Of a DNA stretch of 64,000 bases, positions 45,267 to 58,245 are shown in pieces. The stretch comes from Pegea sp. RAD2-039 (lineage: Eukaryota; Chordata; Thaliacea; Salpida; Salpidae), in NCBI GenBank assembly GCA_034620365.1, contig JAQGEQ010000020.1, forward strand, positions 434,001 through 498,000. Direction: 5' to 3'. The translations under genes and the position numbers were made by a program. Each line of letters opens with the position of its first letter. The first letter of the stretch is position 1. The notes under the pieces are model-generated. The model did not search any database and was not told where the DNA came from. It saw only the letters and a program-made list of their open reading frames with translations.

Positions 45267-46030
45267 ATAGGGTAGCAAAATAGACGAATAATTAAGTTGG
45301 CTACAAATCAATTGTGCTTTGAAAGTGTGGGTTTGATTCCACCTAATCTTCAAAGCTGTACTATAAACGTCACTTATCAGATAAGGTAAGCAGCTTCTTC
45401 AGCCATGAGTATTAATTGTGTTACTACTTTTTGTTTCTTTCGGAGAATTAAAGGCTGTGGAAGCCAATTCTTACATAAAATCTACAATTTGTTGACCTCA
45501 ATGTTACTGTCCTAGGTCAATGGGTTGTAACAACAGATCTAAAGGGCGGGGTGGCTCAGAGCACGCTAAACTGCGCTATAATCAAAGCTTGTGTGCAGGC
45601 AGGAAGAAAGAAAGTATAACTAACAATTCCTATAGTTGCTTTCTTCTCGAAAAACTTCATTATGATACATTACTATTAAAATCCGCCTCCATAGTGTAGC
45701 GTCTATCACGTCCACCTATCACACGGAAGGTATCAAACTTGAGTCCGGGTGGACACATATTTGCAACAAGAAAAAGTTCATAAGAAAGGTTAGAAGGGGC
45801 TTGTTAGTCTGGTTAACACTTCTAGAAGATGCGAAATTCCGAATTCAAACCCGGAGTTGGAGCTTCGTAGACAGTTCATTACTGTACTAAATGTCCTCAT
45901 AGCGAGCTGGGTATAGAGTGGAATCCAGTTGCATGGGCAAAAACTGGATCTCCACTATTTCTGTCTTGCCTTAAAGCATGGTCGTTCTCGACCGAAGCAG
46001 GCTATGTTATTATCAAGGTAGACTAGAGAT
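45267..46030 (+). repeat. Cluster of tRNA-like (SINE-type) modules
   Basis: This 0.76-kb patch is clearly richer in GC than its surroundings and holds four tRNA-like modules. Module 1 has an A-box-like TAGCAAAATAG (273-283 past 45000) and a B box GGTTTGATTCC at 45330-45340 that differs from consensus at one position. Module 2 has an A-box-like TGGCTCAGAGC at about 45552 but no clear B box. Module 3 (45683-45755) resembles tRNA-Val. Module 4 (about 45795-45866) has TTAGTCTGGTTAAC and AATTCAAACCC in A- and B-box spacing. None would make a sound tRNA. The likeliest reading is several old tRNA-derived SINEs side by side or nested; unrelated bodies follow each head. Confidence 0.5.
45683..45755 (+). 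pseudogene. tRNA-Val-like pseudogene or SINE head
   Basis: The segment follows the eukaryotic tRNA-Val outline closely, with TAGTGTAGCG in the D arm, CTATCACG, ACACGGAAGG through the variable region and GAGTCCGGGT near the T arm. One D-loop base is missing, the anticodon loop reads CTATCAC instead of CTAACAC, and the T arm does not pair well. It is therefore not a working tRNA, and it is module 3 of the surrounding cluster. Confidence 0.5.
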
Positions 46031-47695
46031 GCTGCTAAAAGTATGGTTGAATTCATCTTTGAATAAAGTAACTTATTTTTTATAAATTGAGGCTTAGCAT
46101 TTTTATAAGTAAGAATTTTATAGGCATTTGATCATATTTACCTAACTAGGTTTAAATTAATTTTACTGTCCCTGTAATGAATTTCAGAAACTTTATTGCT
46201 TTGCCCTTTAAAGTAATAATAACTTAAGTAAACAACAAAAACGAATTGTAAAAGGTTTTTTAGTGTTAAAAACTTGAAAACGTTTAAAGATATTTAAATT
46301 AGCAATTTTTATGTCTTAATTTGAAACGATTTTTCATCACTTGGCACTAATAATTCATAAACTTGGTTAGCTTCATTATTTAAAATACTATTTTCATTAA
46401 TCAAAAAAATTATTTATCTTTTTAATGATTGATTTATATTGTGCTCATGTCACAAAAAATTTCTGGATATTTCAACCTTAAAATGTTTCTAAAAATGTAT
46501 TTCTTCTTTCTTATTTAATATTAAATGTCTTGATAGAAACTTTGTTAAATTGCTTTTTATTTCAAAGCCAATACGAATTTATTACTCACCATAAAATTAA
46601 ATAAGTTTAATTTTATTTAATTTGGTTTTACCTAAGATATTTGATATTTTACAAAATTTGTGAGTTCTTTCTCTTATAATTATAAAAGTTTTTTGCAATT
46701 TTGTATTTATGAACATTTGAATTCTAAATAAAACTTTTCTGTGTTCTTAATTTCCTTTTTGCATTTGTACAAAACAGTAATTGTTTTCAGATTGACCAGG
46801 AAACTTTTACGACAAATCTAATCGGCTAAAAACGTTCACATCTATTTTTTAAAATACTTTCTATAAAATATTAGAAACAAGTAGATTTACCATTTCGAAT
46901 TAGTTTTAAAGGTAAAGTTACAAAACGTTATCGGCTTCAATTTGAACTTATCAAAATCGTTGTATGATCTAAATGTAGACTTTATCAGACATTTATTTAT
47001 GGTTGCTATCAAATAGTGAAAAAATACTTTTTATTCCAGGTATAAGTTAAAGCGAATGTAAAATTTTTTGTACAAAAATTGAATTTCAAATTTAAATGAT
47101 TCCAAAAATGGATTGAAAAAAGTAATTTGAATACATTTGAATCTTTTCAAAATTTATTAGGTTTGGTAGTTTATATTGGAGTCACAGCATGCAAAAAACT
47201 TTAGTTACTTTTGTAACTCAAATCACATACAGAGAAGAAAAGTAAAGTTGATACCAAGAAAAATACAACTAGTTGTTAACGATGACGTAGTTTATTTGCA
47301 TATCAACATCTTTAAGATCTTTAAATCATAGTGATTCAGTGGAATTAACAAAGTTTTCTCTTCTTTCATATTATAAATGATTAAAATCTTTCAAATAGAT
47401 TGTTTAAACTATTTCTAAATTTAATTTTTCTAAATTAGAAAATGATTTTTGAACATTTAAAATACTTCGCGATTTCAAATGCATAAAATCGAGGAAACTT
47501 CTTCAAAAAAACATTTCAAAACGAAGGAAACATAACTTAAAAATCAACAGACACAATAGTGTATAAAATTAAAGAATTAATAGTTTAAACAAAGATGACA
47601 ACTTCAAAAAGTGGATAGCAAATTGATGTTTACAATTTATCATGGTTTTATATAGACTCGAGTAGAATAAACAAGATTGCATTACTATCAAAAAT
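46031..47695. other. AT-rich intergenic region
   Basis: I see no supported gene or repeat between the tRNA-like cluster and the tRNA-Glu gene. Confidence 0.6.
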
Positions 47696-47702
47696 AAAAA
47701 AA
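47696..47702 (-). terminator. RNA polymerase III terminator of tRNA-Glu
   Basis: A run of seven T on the minus strand begins four bases after the last tRNA base. Four or more T suffice for Pol III to stop, so this is the natural end of the transcript. Confidence 0.85.
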
Positions 47703-47706
47703 TATT

Positions 47707-47778
47707 TTCCCAGACCGGGAATCGAACCCGGGCCGCGTGGGTGAGAGCCACGAATCCTAACCACTAGACCACCTGGGA
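47707..47778 (-). tRNA. tRNA-Glu-CTC: tRNA-Glu, anticodon CTC
   Basis: The 72-nt minus-strand gene folds as a full cloverleaf. The acceptor stem is TCCCAGG with TCTGGGA (last pair G-U), with discriminator A. The D arm contains TGGTCTAGTGG (A box). The anticodon stem CGTGG/CCACG closes the loop CTCTCAC with anticodon CTC at linear positions 34-36, which decodes GAG. The T arm carries the B box GGTTCGATTCC with a perfect CCGGG/CCCGG stem. There is no intron and CCA is not encoded, as normal for a eukaryotic nuclear gene. Confidence 0.97.
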
Positions 47779-50700
47779 TATAGACTATGTTAAAATTAAA
47801 TTTATTTATTTAGAATTTAATTGTCTGTATAAGTAAATGCATCGTCTTCTTGTTTATTTCACTTCTTAAGCTTATTATAAAAACTTTTCAATACAAGTTT
47901 GTCTCATCTTTTAAAGTTTGAGGACTCTATCGTTAAATCTTTTATTACTATATGATTTGAAAATACTTTATTTTAATATTATTTTAAGTTCTTCACTTTA
48001 TTATTTATTTACTCTTAAAAGTATAATTGAAGCTTAATTTAGATTTTAGTTTATTAGTATATTAGTATATTGAGTGCTTTTAGTTGATGTAAATTTAACT
48101 GACTGCTAGCTACTGATTAAAAGTAAATTGACTTACAAACAAATAACCAACAGATAATCTAGCAAAATTTTTAAAAACTTTGACCTTAAAAACTACTTTG
48201 TAGGCGATAAACAAAGTTTTTACTATTTTATAAACAAGCTCTTTAGCTGATAAAACTTTATATACTTTTAAAAATGGATTCTGCTGGTTTACAAGTATTT
48301 ATTTTTAAAGTATTTTTTCATCCATTACAAACCTTTTTATGTTAGCAAATAATATACGCTTACAAAATAAATAGGAGATTACTTTATGATACTAAACTAA
48401 TGAGCAGACAAAAGCTTATGTTCAATTTATTAAAGCATTAAAGATGTTTCAAAAAGTGATGAAAGTTAGCTGTTTGAGCAGCCCTTAAAAGACTTTAGTT
48501 AACATTATATTTTCAACTACTTATCAATACTTTTTAAAGAATGGTTGAATTCTCGTTTTAGCTGTACTTAAAAATATATCATAGTCAAATGACTATTCGT
48601 TTGTTTACAAAATATTGTTAAAACGTTTTGAAACATTCTTATTTTTAATCAAAGTAAAAATCAAAACAATAAAAGAACAATAAATTTAACTATGTTTTGA
48701 AAAATTCAACAAAATTTATTTTTGATTCTATTTTTATTTCACAAATTTCTATTCAATTACTTCTTTAGCTTTAAAATTTTGAAAGATTACTAAATTTTAG
48801 TTTGATACATTTATAACTTTTTTCAGTGAAGAGAAAATCACTTTATAAACAGTTTCATTTGTAATTAGATTGTAAAGATTATTATTTTTTTACAGCTTTC
48901 TACGTTATTAATTTGTATAGTTGCTTTATTTCTAAAACTATAAGCTATTACAGCCCATTATTTGTACACACATTTACTTTAACTATTTTACTTTAAAATA
49001 AACTTAATTTTTTGACAACTTTCAGATAAAACTTAAAATAGTTTTTTTTTCATCAACTATAAGGTTTTATTTGGACGAAAATACATTTCTACAGCTCAAA
49101 GTCAAGATACTCAGAAATGATATTATTTAAGTGAGACGATAGACGCAGGGAGTTTATATGACCTCTAAAACATGTTCTTAGATGTCGAACATCTTTTATT
49201 TTCACTACAAGAATAAAATTACAAAAAGTTGTGGAAAAACTTAAATGTAAATTTTGATATCAAAAGATTTCTATTTAATAAACTAAGCTTTAAATTCTTT
49301 CAGTCGAATTCAAGGTTTTGTTTTCTGGTTTACTACACAAAAATGTCATAAGCTTTTCATTGAAAGGCTTCAAATGCTATACATCTTTCTAATGTACACA
49401 AAAAGATTACAATAAAACATCTTGAGTGTTGTGAAAGCATTTATTATTATTTTTTTCGTCTATTTAAGTTGGCCAGAGTGAAAAGAATTGAATTTTTTTC
49501 TATATAAATGAACACAATTTAAAATTAGTTTTCAATTTTATAATATCTGAAGTTTAAAAACTCAAACTTTTATGACACTTATTTAAAAATCTTTTTTGAA
49601 TGACATGATATTTTTAGTTTTTCATATCATTAGTTTCGGATAATAAAAAAGCTTATTTGTGTTCTTAGTTTGGAACTTTGTATAAATAAAGCTGTTGTTT
49701 ATTTTCAAACATAAAATGAAAACAGAAACTCAGAAAATAAATTACTTTTATTTAAAATCTTAAGATTCTTGAAAATAACTTCTTTAATCTGTAAAATTTA
49801 TTTAATTTTAGTTCTTATTTATTTAAAAATATATAGTAAATAGACACAAAATTTACATTATGATTTAATTTTATTTTTTTTATTGTAAACAATAAAAATT
49901 TTATTCATAGAAACAGAAGCTTTAAGATGTTGATCCAACAATATCATATTTTATAGTGATGAATTAAAACTAAAAAACTGTAATGTTATATTATTTTATT
50001 TTTATTACTGTTACATATACATTAAATTACATCTTTAAAATGGTTTTAATACTATTTTAAAATAAGTTTATAGCTAATAAATCTCCGTATTGTATTTTCA
50101 TCAAAGATTTACAAAATATTTAATCTTTTTTTATTTAATTCACGATTTTGATATAAAATTATACTACTTGTTTTTTAAAACATTTGTTTGAAAGTTTTTT
50201 GCTAAAATTGAAATTTCTGATAAAAGTTATTCAAGTTTTTGTTTTACAAAAACTTTTAACTGAAAAGATATATAGAAAGTAATTATTTTTGTTGTAATAA
50301 CTTTTGATAACTTTATTTTGCTTATATATTGGATATGCTTATTACTTTTATTTAAAAATGTTATAAGTGAAATTTTGAATACTTTTTGTTGTAAATTGTT
50401 AACTTTAGCAGTAATTTTCAATAACTGATGAGTTAACATTTTATCATATTAATAAAATTCAGTATTCAACTTTATTGTCATTATTCATAATAATTATTAA
50501 CAACTGAAAGCATTTTGTATTTGAAATAATTTTTATTATATTTTATGCTACTTACAAACTTTTAAAAACTTTGAAACTATTTTAAATAATTAACATCAAA
50601 AATATCATAACTTCTCAATTATTTAATTAAATAATCTTTATTTATTATAAATAATAAAATAATAATACAAAAATGTTTTTAATGTTGTAAAAACAAAAAA

Positions 50701-53700
50701 ACATTTTTCAAAAAGAATTATAAACTAATCTAGAAATTAGCTTCGAAATTTAAGTATTACTTTTAATAAGTTGTTAACAAGTATGAATAGAAATATTTAG
50801 TTATTAGGCAGCTGAAAAAATGTTAACAGTTACTAATGAGACTTAAGAACATATTTTTTAAATCTTTCTGTAATCCGATGTCAATAGTTTGTTTTATTAT
50901 ACTTTTATCTAATCTGCATTCTTTATCAAAAGCTACAATGAAATAATTGAATGATCCAAGAAATATAGCAATTTTTTTAAACAAATAAAAGTTACTCAGA
51001 TTTTATCAGTATCATCTGTATGAGTATTCTAATGTTATTTGCACTCGAAAGAAAATATATATTGGATAATTCAATTCTTCAAGAAGCCACAATCATCTCT
51101 TTAACATTGAATATTTGAAATCTTTACAAAGTATTAAACTACAAACAAAGCAGTATTGAGAAAAGCACATTTGATTTTCTTCTTTCAACTTGAATTTTTG
51201 TTGATTGAATAAATGTAATTTTTACTTTCTACAGTAGTTCAAACTCATTTTTGATTTTATAACAAAGAAAAACTCTTTTTCTTAATTATCCTCAACAAAC
51301 ATTTTTAAAGATTTAAATCTGGAATATTACTAATTGTCAAATAGATAAAACAAACTGATATATTTAAGCCAAACTAAAGTTCTTGGCGTATATTGAGAGA
51401 CTTTTTTGGTCATATAAGGTCATTCACCCAATAATCTGTAATCTCAACATTTTTGTTTAATCAGATTTAATGAGATTAAAGTAATCATTAACTAACATCA
51501 TTAGTTATAGTTGTTGCTACACTTTTATATATTTATATAAATATCTGCACGTTTTATAATTAGTTTTTTTGGCTAAATATAATTTGATTTAATTCCAGCC
51601 AATTAGTTTACTTGTATTAGATGAAGAGCTTGAAATTATTTTTCTTTATAATTTTAAATTACTCTTCAAATTTCAACATGTTTATTAAGTTTTGTAAATA
51701 ACTTTATTTATCTTTCGAAAAAACAGCTAACTGAATTTGTAATATTTTATTGAATATTTATTGTGCTTTGCAAAATCGAATATAAATCTAAAAAAATCGA
51801 ATAAAAGTAAAATTGTTACAAAAATAACCTAATATCAATATTTATGTGACGAAATTATGAGTAAGAAAAAGTAAGTCTTTCAAATATAGCAAACTGTTTT
51901 AAGAGAGAATTGAAATATTTGAAGAATACTTTTCACTATACGGAAATTTGGAGTTTTCAATAATCAAAAGTAAAGCTAAATGTTTTCAAGTTTTTGTTTT
52001 TATCAAATAGTTGTTTGACTTTTATAAAAAAAATTGTTACTCCCGTTTAAATGATGATATTTTACATTCTTTCTTGAAAAAAGAACATTTTTATGATTAG
52101 TTAACATTGTTTGAGATTTTCAATTTTCATTTGTTTATAAAACATAAATATTTAGAAACATTTAACAAAATAAACGAATAAAAAAGTAAAAAAAAAACAA
52201 AGCAAAAAGATTATAAACATAAAGTTACACAACACATCAAAAAATATACACAAGACTTCTAAATAAAAGTATCTTTTCAATCTCAACAACTTGAGACTTA
52301 TATTTGATAAATGAATATCATTTGCATCATGCATCAAATGTGAATTTTCAACAAGTTCTTGATGTAGGTGTCAAAAGCTTTATAAAAAAGTTAATTGTAT
52401 TCATTAATTTGCTGCTCAAGCAAATGTTTCCTGTTTACATTGTCATCAAATATCCTGTACAGCTACAAACGTCATACTTGTCTTGATGATGATTTTAGTT
52501 AACTTCACGTAATCTAAATAATATTTCATTCAGCATTGTTTAATTTATTTATTGAGTTGACCTTAAAAGGGCTTTTTAGTATAACCAAGAAGTTTTATTC
52601 AACAATAACTAAAGAAATATCTCTTAACAACAGACTATTTGTGTTTATAAGTATAAAGTCCGCATATAGGAGATAAACAGATATTTCGAACTGTTAATAA
52701 TATTTATAAATTGACTTGGTATCAAAAAGATCAAACTTTTGGTAATATTAAAATACAGTTTTTTGATAATGTAAGGAAAACTGATTTTACATCCAATATT
52801 GCTTTGATATCAACAAATCTATAAAATAAGAAATTAATCTTTTGTAGAAACACTTTAAGAATCATTTTATAAAGTAGTTACTTCTAATTTATGCCAAGTA
52901 TGGTCATCATACGAAATTTATAAGATCAAATGTAAAATATCAGCTTCAAATATGAGAAAAAAACTGAAATAACATATTTGTCATGTAATCAATTACTCAG
53001 AACAAGCAAATAGAAATTTCTAAAATGTCAGATCATGTCTAAAACTTCAATTTCATTCATGATTTTGTATCTCAAGTTCTTAAAGATCTGGAATTAAAAC
53101 GCAAATTTAATATAAAACCATTGAAGTAAACAAACAGATGGTAGTAGTATATACTCACCTCTCCCAGCTGCTTTTGAAGAACAACATGTTACATTATTCA
53201 TCTTTTTCAAGAGATTTCAATTTCTCTGGCAAGCTATAAAGTTCACTAAAAGCAAACTTTTTCATTGGTCTTTGATGTTAGGCTTGTTGAAATATCTAAT
53301 TAATGACTTTTGGTTAGCAGAACCACTTGGCCAAGAGAATAAGTTTGTTTTGTTTGGAATCAAACATTTATTGGACTTCCTCAGTACTTTTCCACAAAGT
53401 TGAAAAGTTGAAAAGCGAAAAAGTTTTCTTCAAATATTAAATTTTAACTAAAAATTTTTGTTGTAAATCTTTTGAGTAAAAATAAAATTGTAGATTAAAT
53501 AGAAGAAATTTCGAAGAAATGACTAGAATAGTTGAAATTCATTTCAAATAAAAACTATTTCTAACTAAAATTTGTTTCAAAACTGTAAAAAAGAAACTTT
53601 TGTTTATAAATGTTGTTTAATGAGATGCCTACAAAAGGTGATCCACAATAAAGACAACAAGATTAAAAGCGAAAAATTTCCTTTAATGTGAAGTGATAAA

Positions 53701-54257
53701 AAAGTGAAAAAGTTGATTTGAAGTCATTTTGATTAATAAAGATCTGAATACAAGTACCTAAAAACCACAAAGTCAACAGCCACTTGAACAAAAATGAATT
53801 TTACAAAAGTTTGAACTGTAACGATGAAAATATCTGCAAGTAATGCTTAAGTATATATTTGAATGTCAAATAATCATCTAACCAATTAGATGATCGTTTA
53901 GTTGACAAATCAATTATCTTTCCAACAGAAAGCACTTTACAAGATGATTGAAGTTTCTGTTTCACTTCTATTGCACAGAAAAGGAAATCTCAAGAAGAAG
54001 AAGATAGATTTTTGTCGGAATATAACGAAAGTGTTTACAAACACTAAAGAGAGGCTGAAGGCTAGTGGTGGCGAGTGGTTTTGGTTGAGAACTGCACTTA
54101 ACAATTTGTTAATCTGAAGGAATGATTAAATATCAGAAGAGGAAGGAATTGTTTTTAAACTCAGCAAGTAATGAAATGTTGAGAGATTAATAAAAAACCA
54201 AAATTTGGTTTTGTATCTTATTATTGAAACTTGAAAATGAAAAAATAAGAAAGCAGA
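47779..54257. other. Long AT-rich region without recognised genes
   Basis: About 6.5 kb of very AT-rich DNA. Short frames occur only as chance openings in low-complexity sequence. One frame at 53902-54117 (+) is less biased (it ends GGEWFWLRTALNNLLI) but starts without an ATG, matches nothing I know and has no supporting splice sites. Confidence 0.5.
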
Positions 54258-57200
54258 TTAACTGTCGTTGACATTGTCCAGTCCTCGGCCCATTAGACAA
54301 GCAAACACGGTCAGAACCATTTTAGGTTTTACTTCAACTAAATCTTCAGGCAGAGCATACACTCGAGCTCCTATCTTCCGTGCCATTGACACAGCATACC
54401 TGAAAGGTGAAAAGGTTTTTGAATGATAGGAAGAAAATATTTTCTGAATGAATAAATTAAATTTTTTAATATCAAAAGATAAAGAAGGAAACGAAAAAGA
54501 TGAATATAAGTAAATTGAGGAAGTTAATTTATTCTGTTTATATGAAAATGTGGTTTTCAAAGAATCAGTAGCTAATAAAACCAATCGATTTTTATTCAGA
54601 ATAAATCCTTTTATATTGTAAGAGGAATATTGTTAAGAAGTCTGCAAAGTATTGATATTTTTGTCTTCTTCTCACAACTAAATGTTACAATTTGGAAAGT
54701 TTTATGATAAAAAGTTTACTTATCTTCCTTAATGGAAGTGAAAATAAGGAAATTAGATTTAGAAAAGAAATAAAACCTTTTTATCTTTCAAATAGAAACT
54801 TACTTTGCGTTACTGTATCTATCTTCTTCAGTTTCACCAGATGTAACCACAGCATAATCAATAGAACCAGGTGAAATTGAATCAATAAGATCAATAACAA
54901 TATGAGATGTAGAAATTGAAGAGTCCTGAACACAAAAATTCAAACATCAGATGTTAATATTTGAAATGAAGCTGACATCAATGATTTATAAGCAACAGAT
55001 GACTTCTAAATCTTTTTTCCAATATCAATGATTAATGACAACATGATCGTTAATATTATTCATTCAACTAATTTGTTAACTTTCAATTTGAACAAAGCTT
55101 TATTGAATTTATGATATGAGGTTTTACCTTGAAAGATTTCAGCTTCCCACTTTTACCCCCTTTTTCTAATGTCGTATTGACCCAGTTGACAATTTCTGGA
55201 TCAGTGGCAGCCTTGCCATCATAAGAAATCCGTTCCAAGATCTTCAAAGTGTATCTGTGTAAAAAAATATTTCAAACTTAACAACTGCTGGTGTTTTGAG
55301 AAACCAGTAAACAAGCAACTAACCCTCTCATTAATTGCCATACAACAGCAAGTGTAGCCATCTCATCACCATCATACAAGTTGTTACCATCAATACCAAT
55401 GATCTTATATCCAAGTTTCTTTCCAACTTGAATAGCATATTGGCAGTTCTCTCGCTTTTTCATGTGTTCACCTACATCAAAATTAATTAAATTGAAACAA
55501 AGATGAAGCTTATGCCACGCCCCTAGCAACTAAATTAGTGTCGCTTCCATATATAGACATCAGAAGCAAAAATAAAGCTGAATTTAGCAGCCACGCTTGA
55601 GTGACTTCAAAGTTGTGATGATGAAATGGTTTTCTCGATTTTTGGTGAATTAAAAGCGTTTAAAAATGAACAATTGTTGCAGTTATTGTTTTAAAACTGT
55701 ATTTGGCTCATAGTGGCATTTACAACTGATTTTAGTTTACAGAAATGCTTATTTTGGATGGATAAATAAAGAAAATTAATTAAAACAAAAGCAGAAATTA
55801 AAAAGGAAATGTTTAAATTAAGATCAAAAAATTTATATGTAAATAGATATAAAAAAAAAAGATTTAACAATTGTTTATTGCAATAAAAGCATTTATCTTT
55901 AAACATAAACGAAAATAGAAAACAAAAATGAAATGAAGAAGACCTGGTGACTTATATGGTGGTTTGTTGACCTTACTCCAGTCCACAGCATCTTCTCTTA
56001 TGTGTCCATAAAGCTGTAAGAGGACCAAACCATCTCCCAAATCTCTGCAATTTCAAAATCACTTTTTTATCAACTGTAAAATACCAGTGGTAAGATAAGT
56101 CATCAAAAAGTGAAAATATCATGAAATGGAAAAGATATATGAATCAGAGACATCATCAAATCAGTCATCATTAAATGAGCATCATTAATTAGCTAAATCC
56201 TTATTTGGTATTATTTTAACAGCAGTAGTGATTTACCTATTGAACTTATTGACACGAGGAGAAACTCCTAAACTATTCATCCAGTTGCGGAATGTTTTAA
56301 CTTCCCGAGTCTCCTCTGAAATTTGTTGTTTTAGAAAATTAATAGATAATTTAAAGTTTATTGAAAGATGTTTTAACACCACAAGCTACGACAATAAAAC
56401 TCGATTGCTCTTATATACATGAAATCTCACCAATAATTTCCTGATCCAAGTCATAACTCAAAGCAGGATGAGTATTAAAAAGATTGGCAACAAAAGCCAT
56501 ATTGAGTTTGGCATTTCCTTTCACGATATCAGTAGCTTCTACAAACTCACGACAACCCAAACGGTCAGCTGCTTTCAAAATCTTCTCAGCTCTATCTAAA
56601 TCGTTAGCTGCCTGCAATTAGTAAACAGTTTTTTGAGCAAAAACACATTTTTTGGGGTTTACAATTTTGTTTATCAACAAATAAGAGAAGTATTTTCTCT
56701 TCAATCGACTAAATCCAAGTATTTATTGTTCTTGAAGTAGCTAGACATCAAACAAACCTTTGTGTCAGGGGTAATTGGTGGCATCAAGCTATACTCGTTG
56801 GTATCCTCATCTCTCGGCTGAATCTGTTCCAACAAGCAAGCGTAGGCAATCGAGTCCTTGATGTCGCCGCTAAAGTTTTTCACGACTTGACCTCCTTTCA
56901 AAGCTTGATAAGTTTTCGAGTTTGCCAAATGAAAGTTCATCCATCTGAAAGTTTTAATGTAAAAAAGAGGAAGATTTGAAGTGAAGATACCTCAAGAGGA
57001 GTTCATCAGGAGAAAGATTCATCAAATCTTGCAGTTCTTCACCGTCTTGAAGCAGAGCAGCAAGTTCTACAAAAACTAACATCAACAACTAATTGACAAC
57101 AAAAATGAATCAACCTGGAGTTCGGAAAAGATCAATCTTTGAGAAGAGTCCAATTCGGATAACTTGCCAAACCAAACCAAGGACAATATGAGGTTTACCA

Positions 57201-58245
57201 GCAGAGATGTCGGTACCACAGATGTTGACGATGCTACATCCAATAGAAGAAGCAGAGTTCAATGCCAAGTTCATATTTTCCTGAATATAAAAACCTCAAT
57301 CAATGATTAGATTCTATTTAATTGGGTCTTAACCTGTTTTCTGTAGATGTTCAATCCTTTTTTATTAATTGCTCTTTCATCAATTGTGTCAGGAACTGAC
57401 TTATTGATCAATTTACTAAAAAAACATTTATTTTAGTTCTAAAAGATATTTTCATAAAAACTTTTTACAAACCATAAAAGAATTCCATCATGAACAGAAT
57501 CAAACAGTTGATCTCCTTCTAATGATTGGATGTAACTTTTACAGTCAGGATCATCTTTCAAAGACTTTAAAGAAGGTACAAATAATTAATTACATTTACT
57601 GAAGAGAAATATTTATCAACAAAGTTATTCAAAATCGATTTTTTTTCATTTCTAAATCTTTAACTCACTCTTTTGATCCATCTACTAAATGCTGAAGTTT
57701 CTTCTTCTGAATAACTGTGTTGAGTTCCTTCAGCAGAGGCTTGAGAGTTTTGAGTAGATTTTATTCCAGCTTTTGTAGTAACAGCTTTCTTAAACTCTTT
57801 TTCAACTTTTTCTTTGGACAATTTTTCATACATCTAATAAAAAATTATTTAAATTAATTAAAATTGCTGTTAGCTTATCACTTACAATAAGGAATTCAGT
57901 AATACTGATTTTGCCATCTTGATTCAGATCTGCATCTGACATCATCATCCGAATCTTATACTGAGCTGTAGCACAGTTTACCATGCTTAAAAATTGGCCA
58001 ACTTCCTGAGAGTCTAAACTTCCATCTTGATTAGTATCTACAAGAACAATTTGAATTTAATATCTTTTTTTATTACTTTCTCTTCAAAATTAGAAGTCTT
58101 GATTTTATTTATAAACTAAACTAAAAATATCTTATGTGAATAAATTGAGAAAAAACTAACCAATTTCTTCAAATGCTTTTGAGATATTTTCCTTTTCTTC
58201 AGTAGAAAAGTCAAATTTTTGCAGTTCTTGAATTAATTGGTCCAT
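54258..58245 (-). CDS. PLS: Plastin/fimbrin, actin-bundling protein, 15 exons
   Basis: Plastins cross-link actin filaments into tight bundles and are tuned by calcium. Fifteen exons join in frame to 634 residues (vertebrate plastins about 630): 58161-58245, 57886-58037, 57669-57833, 57473-57564, 57334-57415, 57115-57280, 56991-57066, 56758-56944, 56431-56611, 56237-56315, 55944-56044, 55324-55471, 55128-55254, 54804-54925 and 54258-54399. Two EF-hand loops are complete ([12 protein letters not shown] at 29-40, [12 protein letters not shown] at 65-76). Four calponin-homology domains follow as two actin-binding units (about 125-375 and 395-625). Hallmarks include [50 protein letters not shown] and the C-terminal [20 protein letters not shown]. 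It is probably the single counterpart of the vertebrate PLS1, LCP1 and PLS3 genes, so no numbered symbol is given. Confidence 0.96.

Noticed and set aside
50227-52486. Short frames of 60-70 codons in the 48-54 kb region
   Set aside because: They are rich in Lys, Phe, Ile and Leu, as chance frames in AT-rich DNA are, and show no motif, splice support or family likeness.
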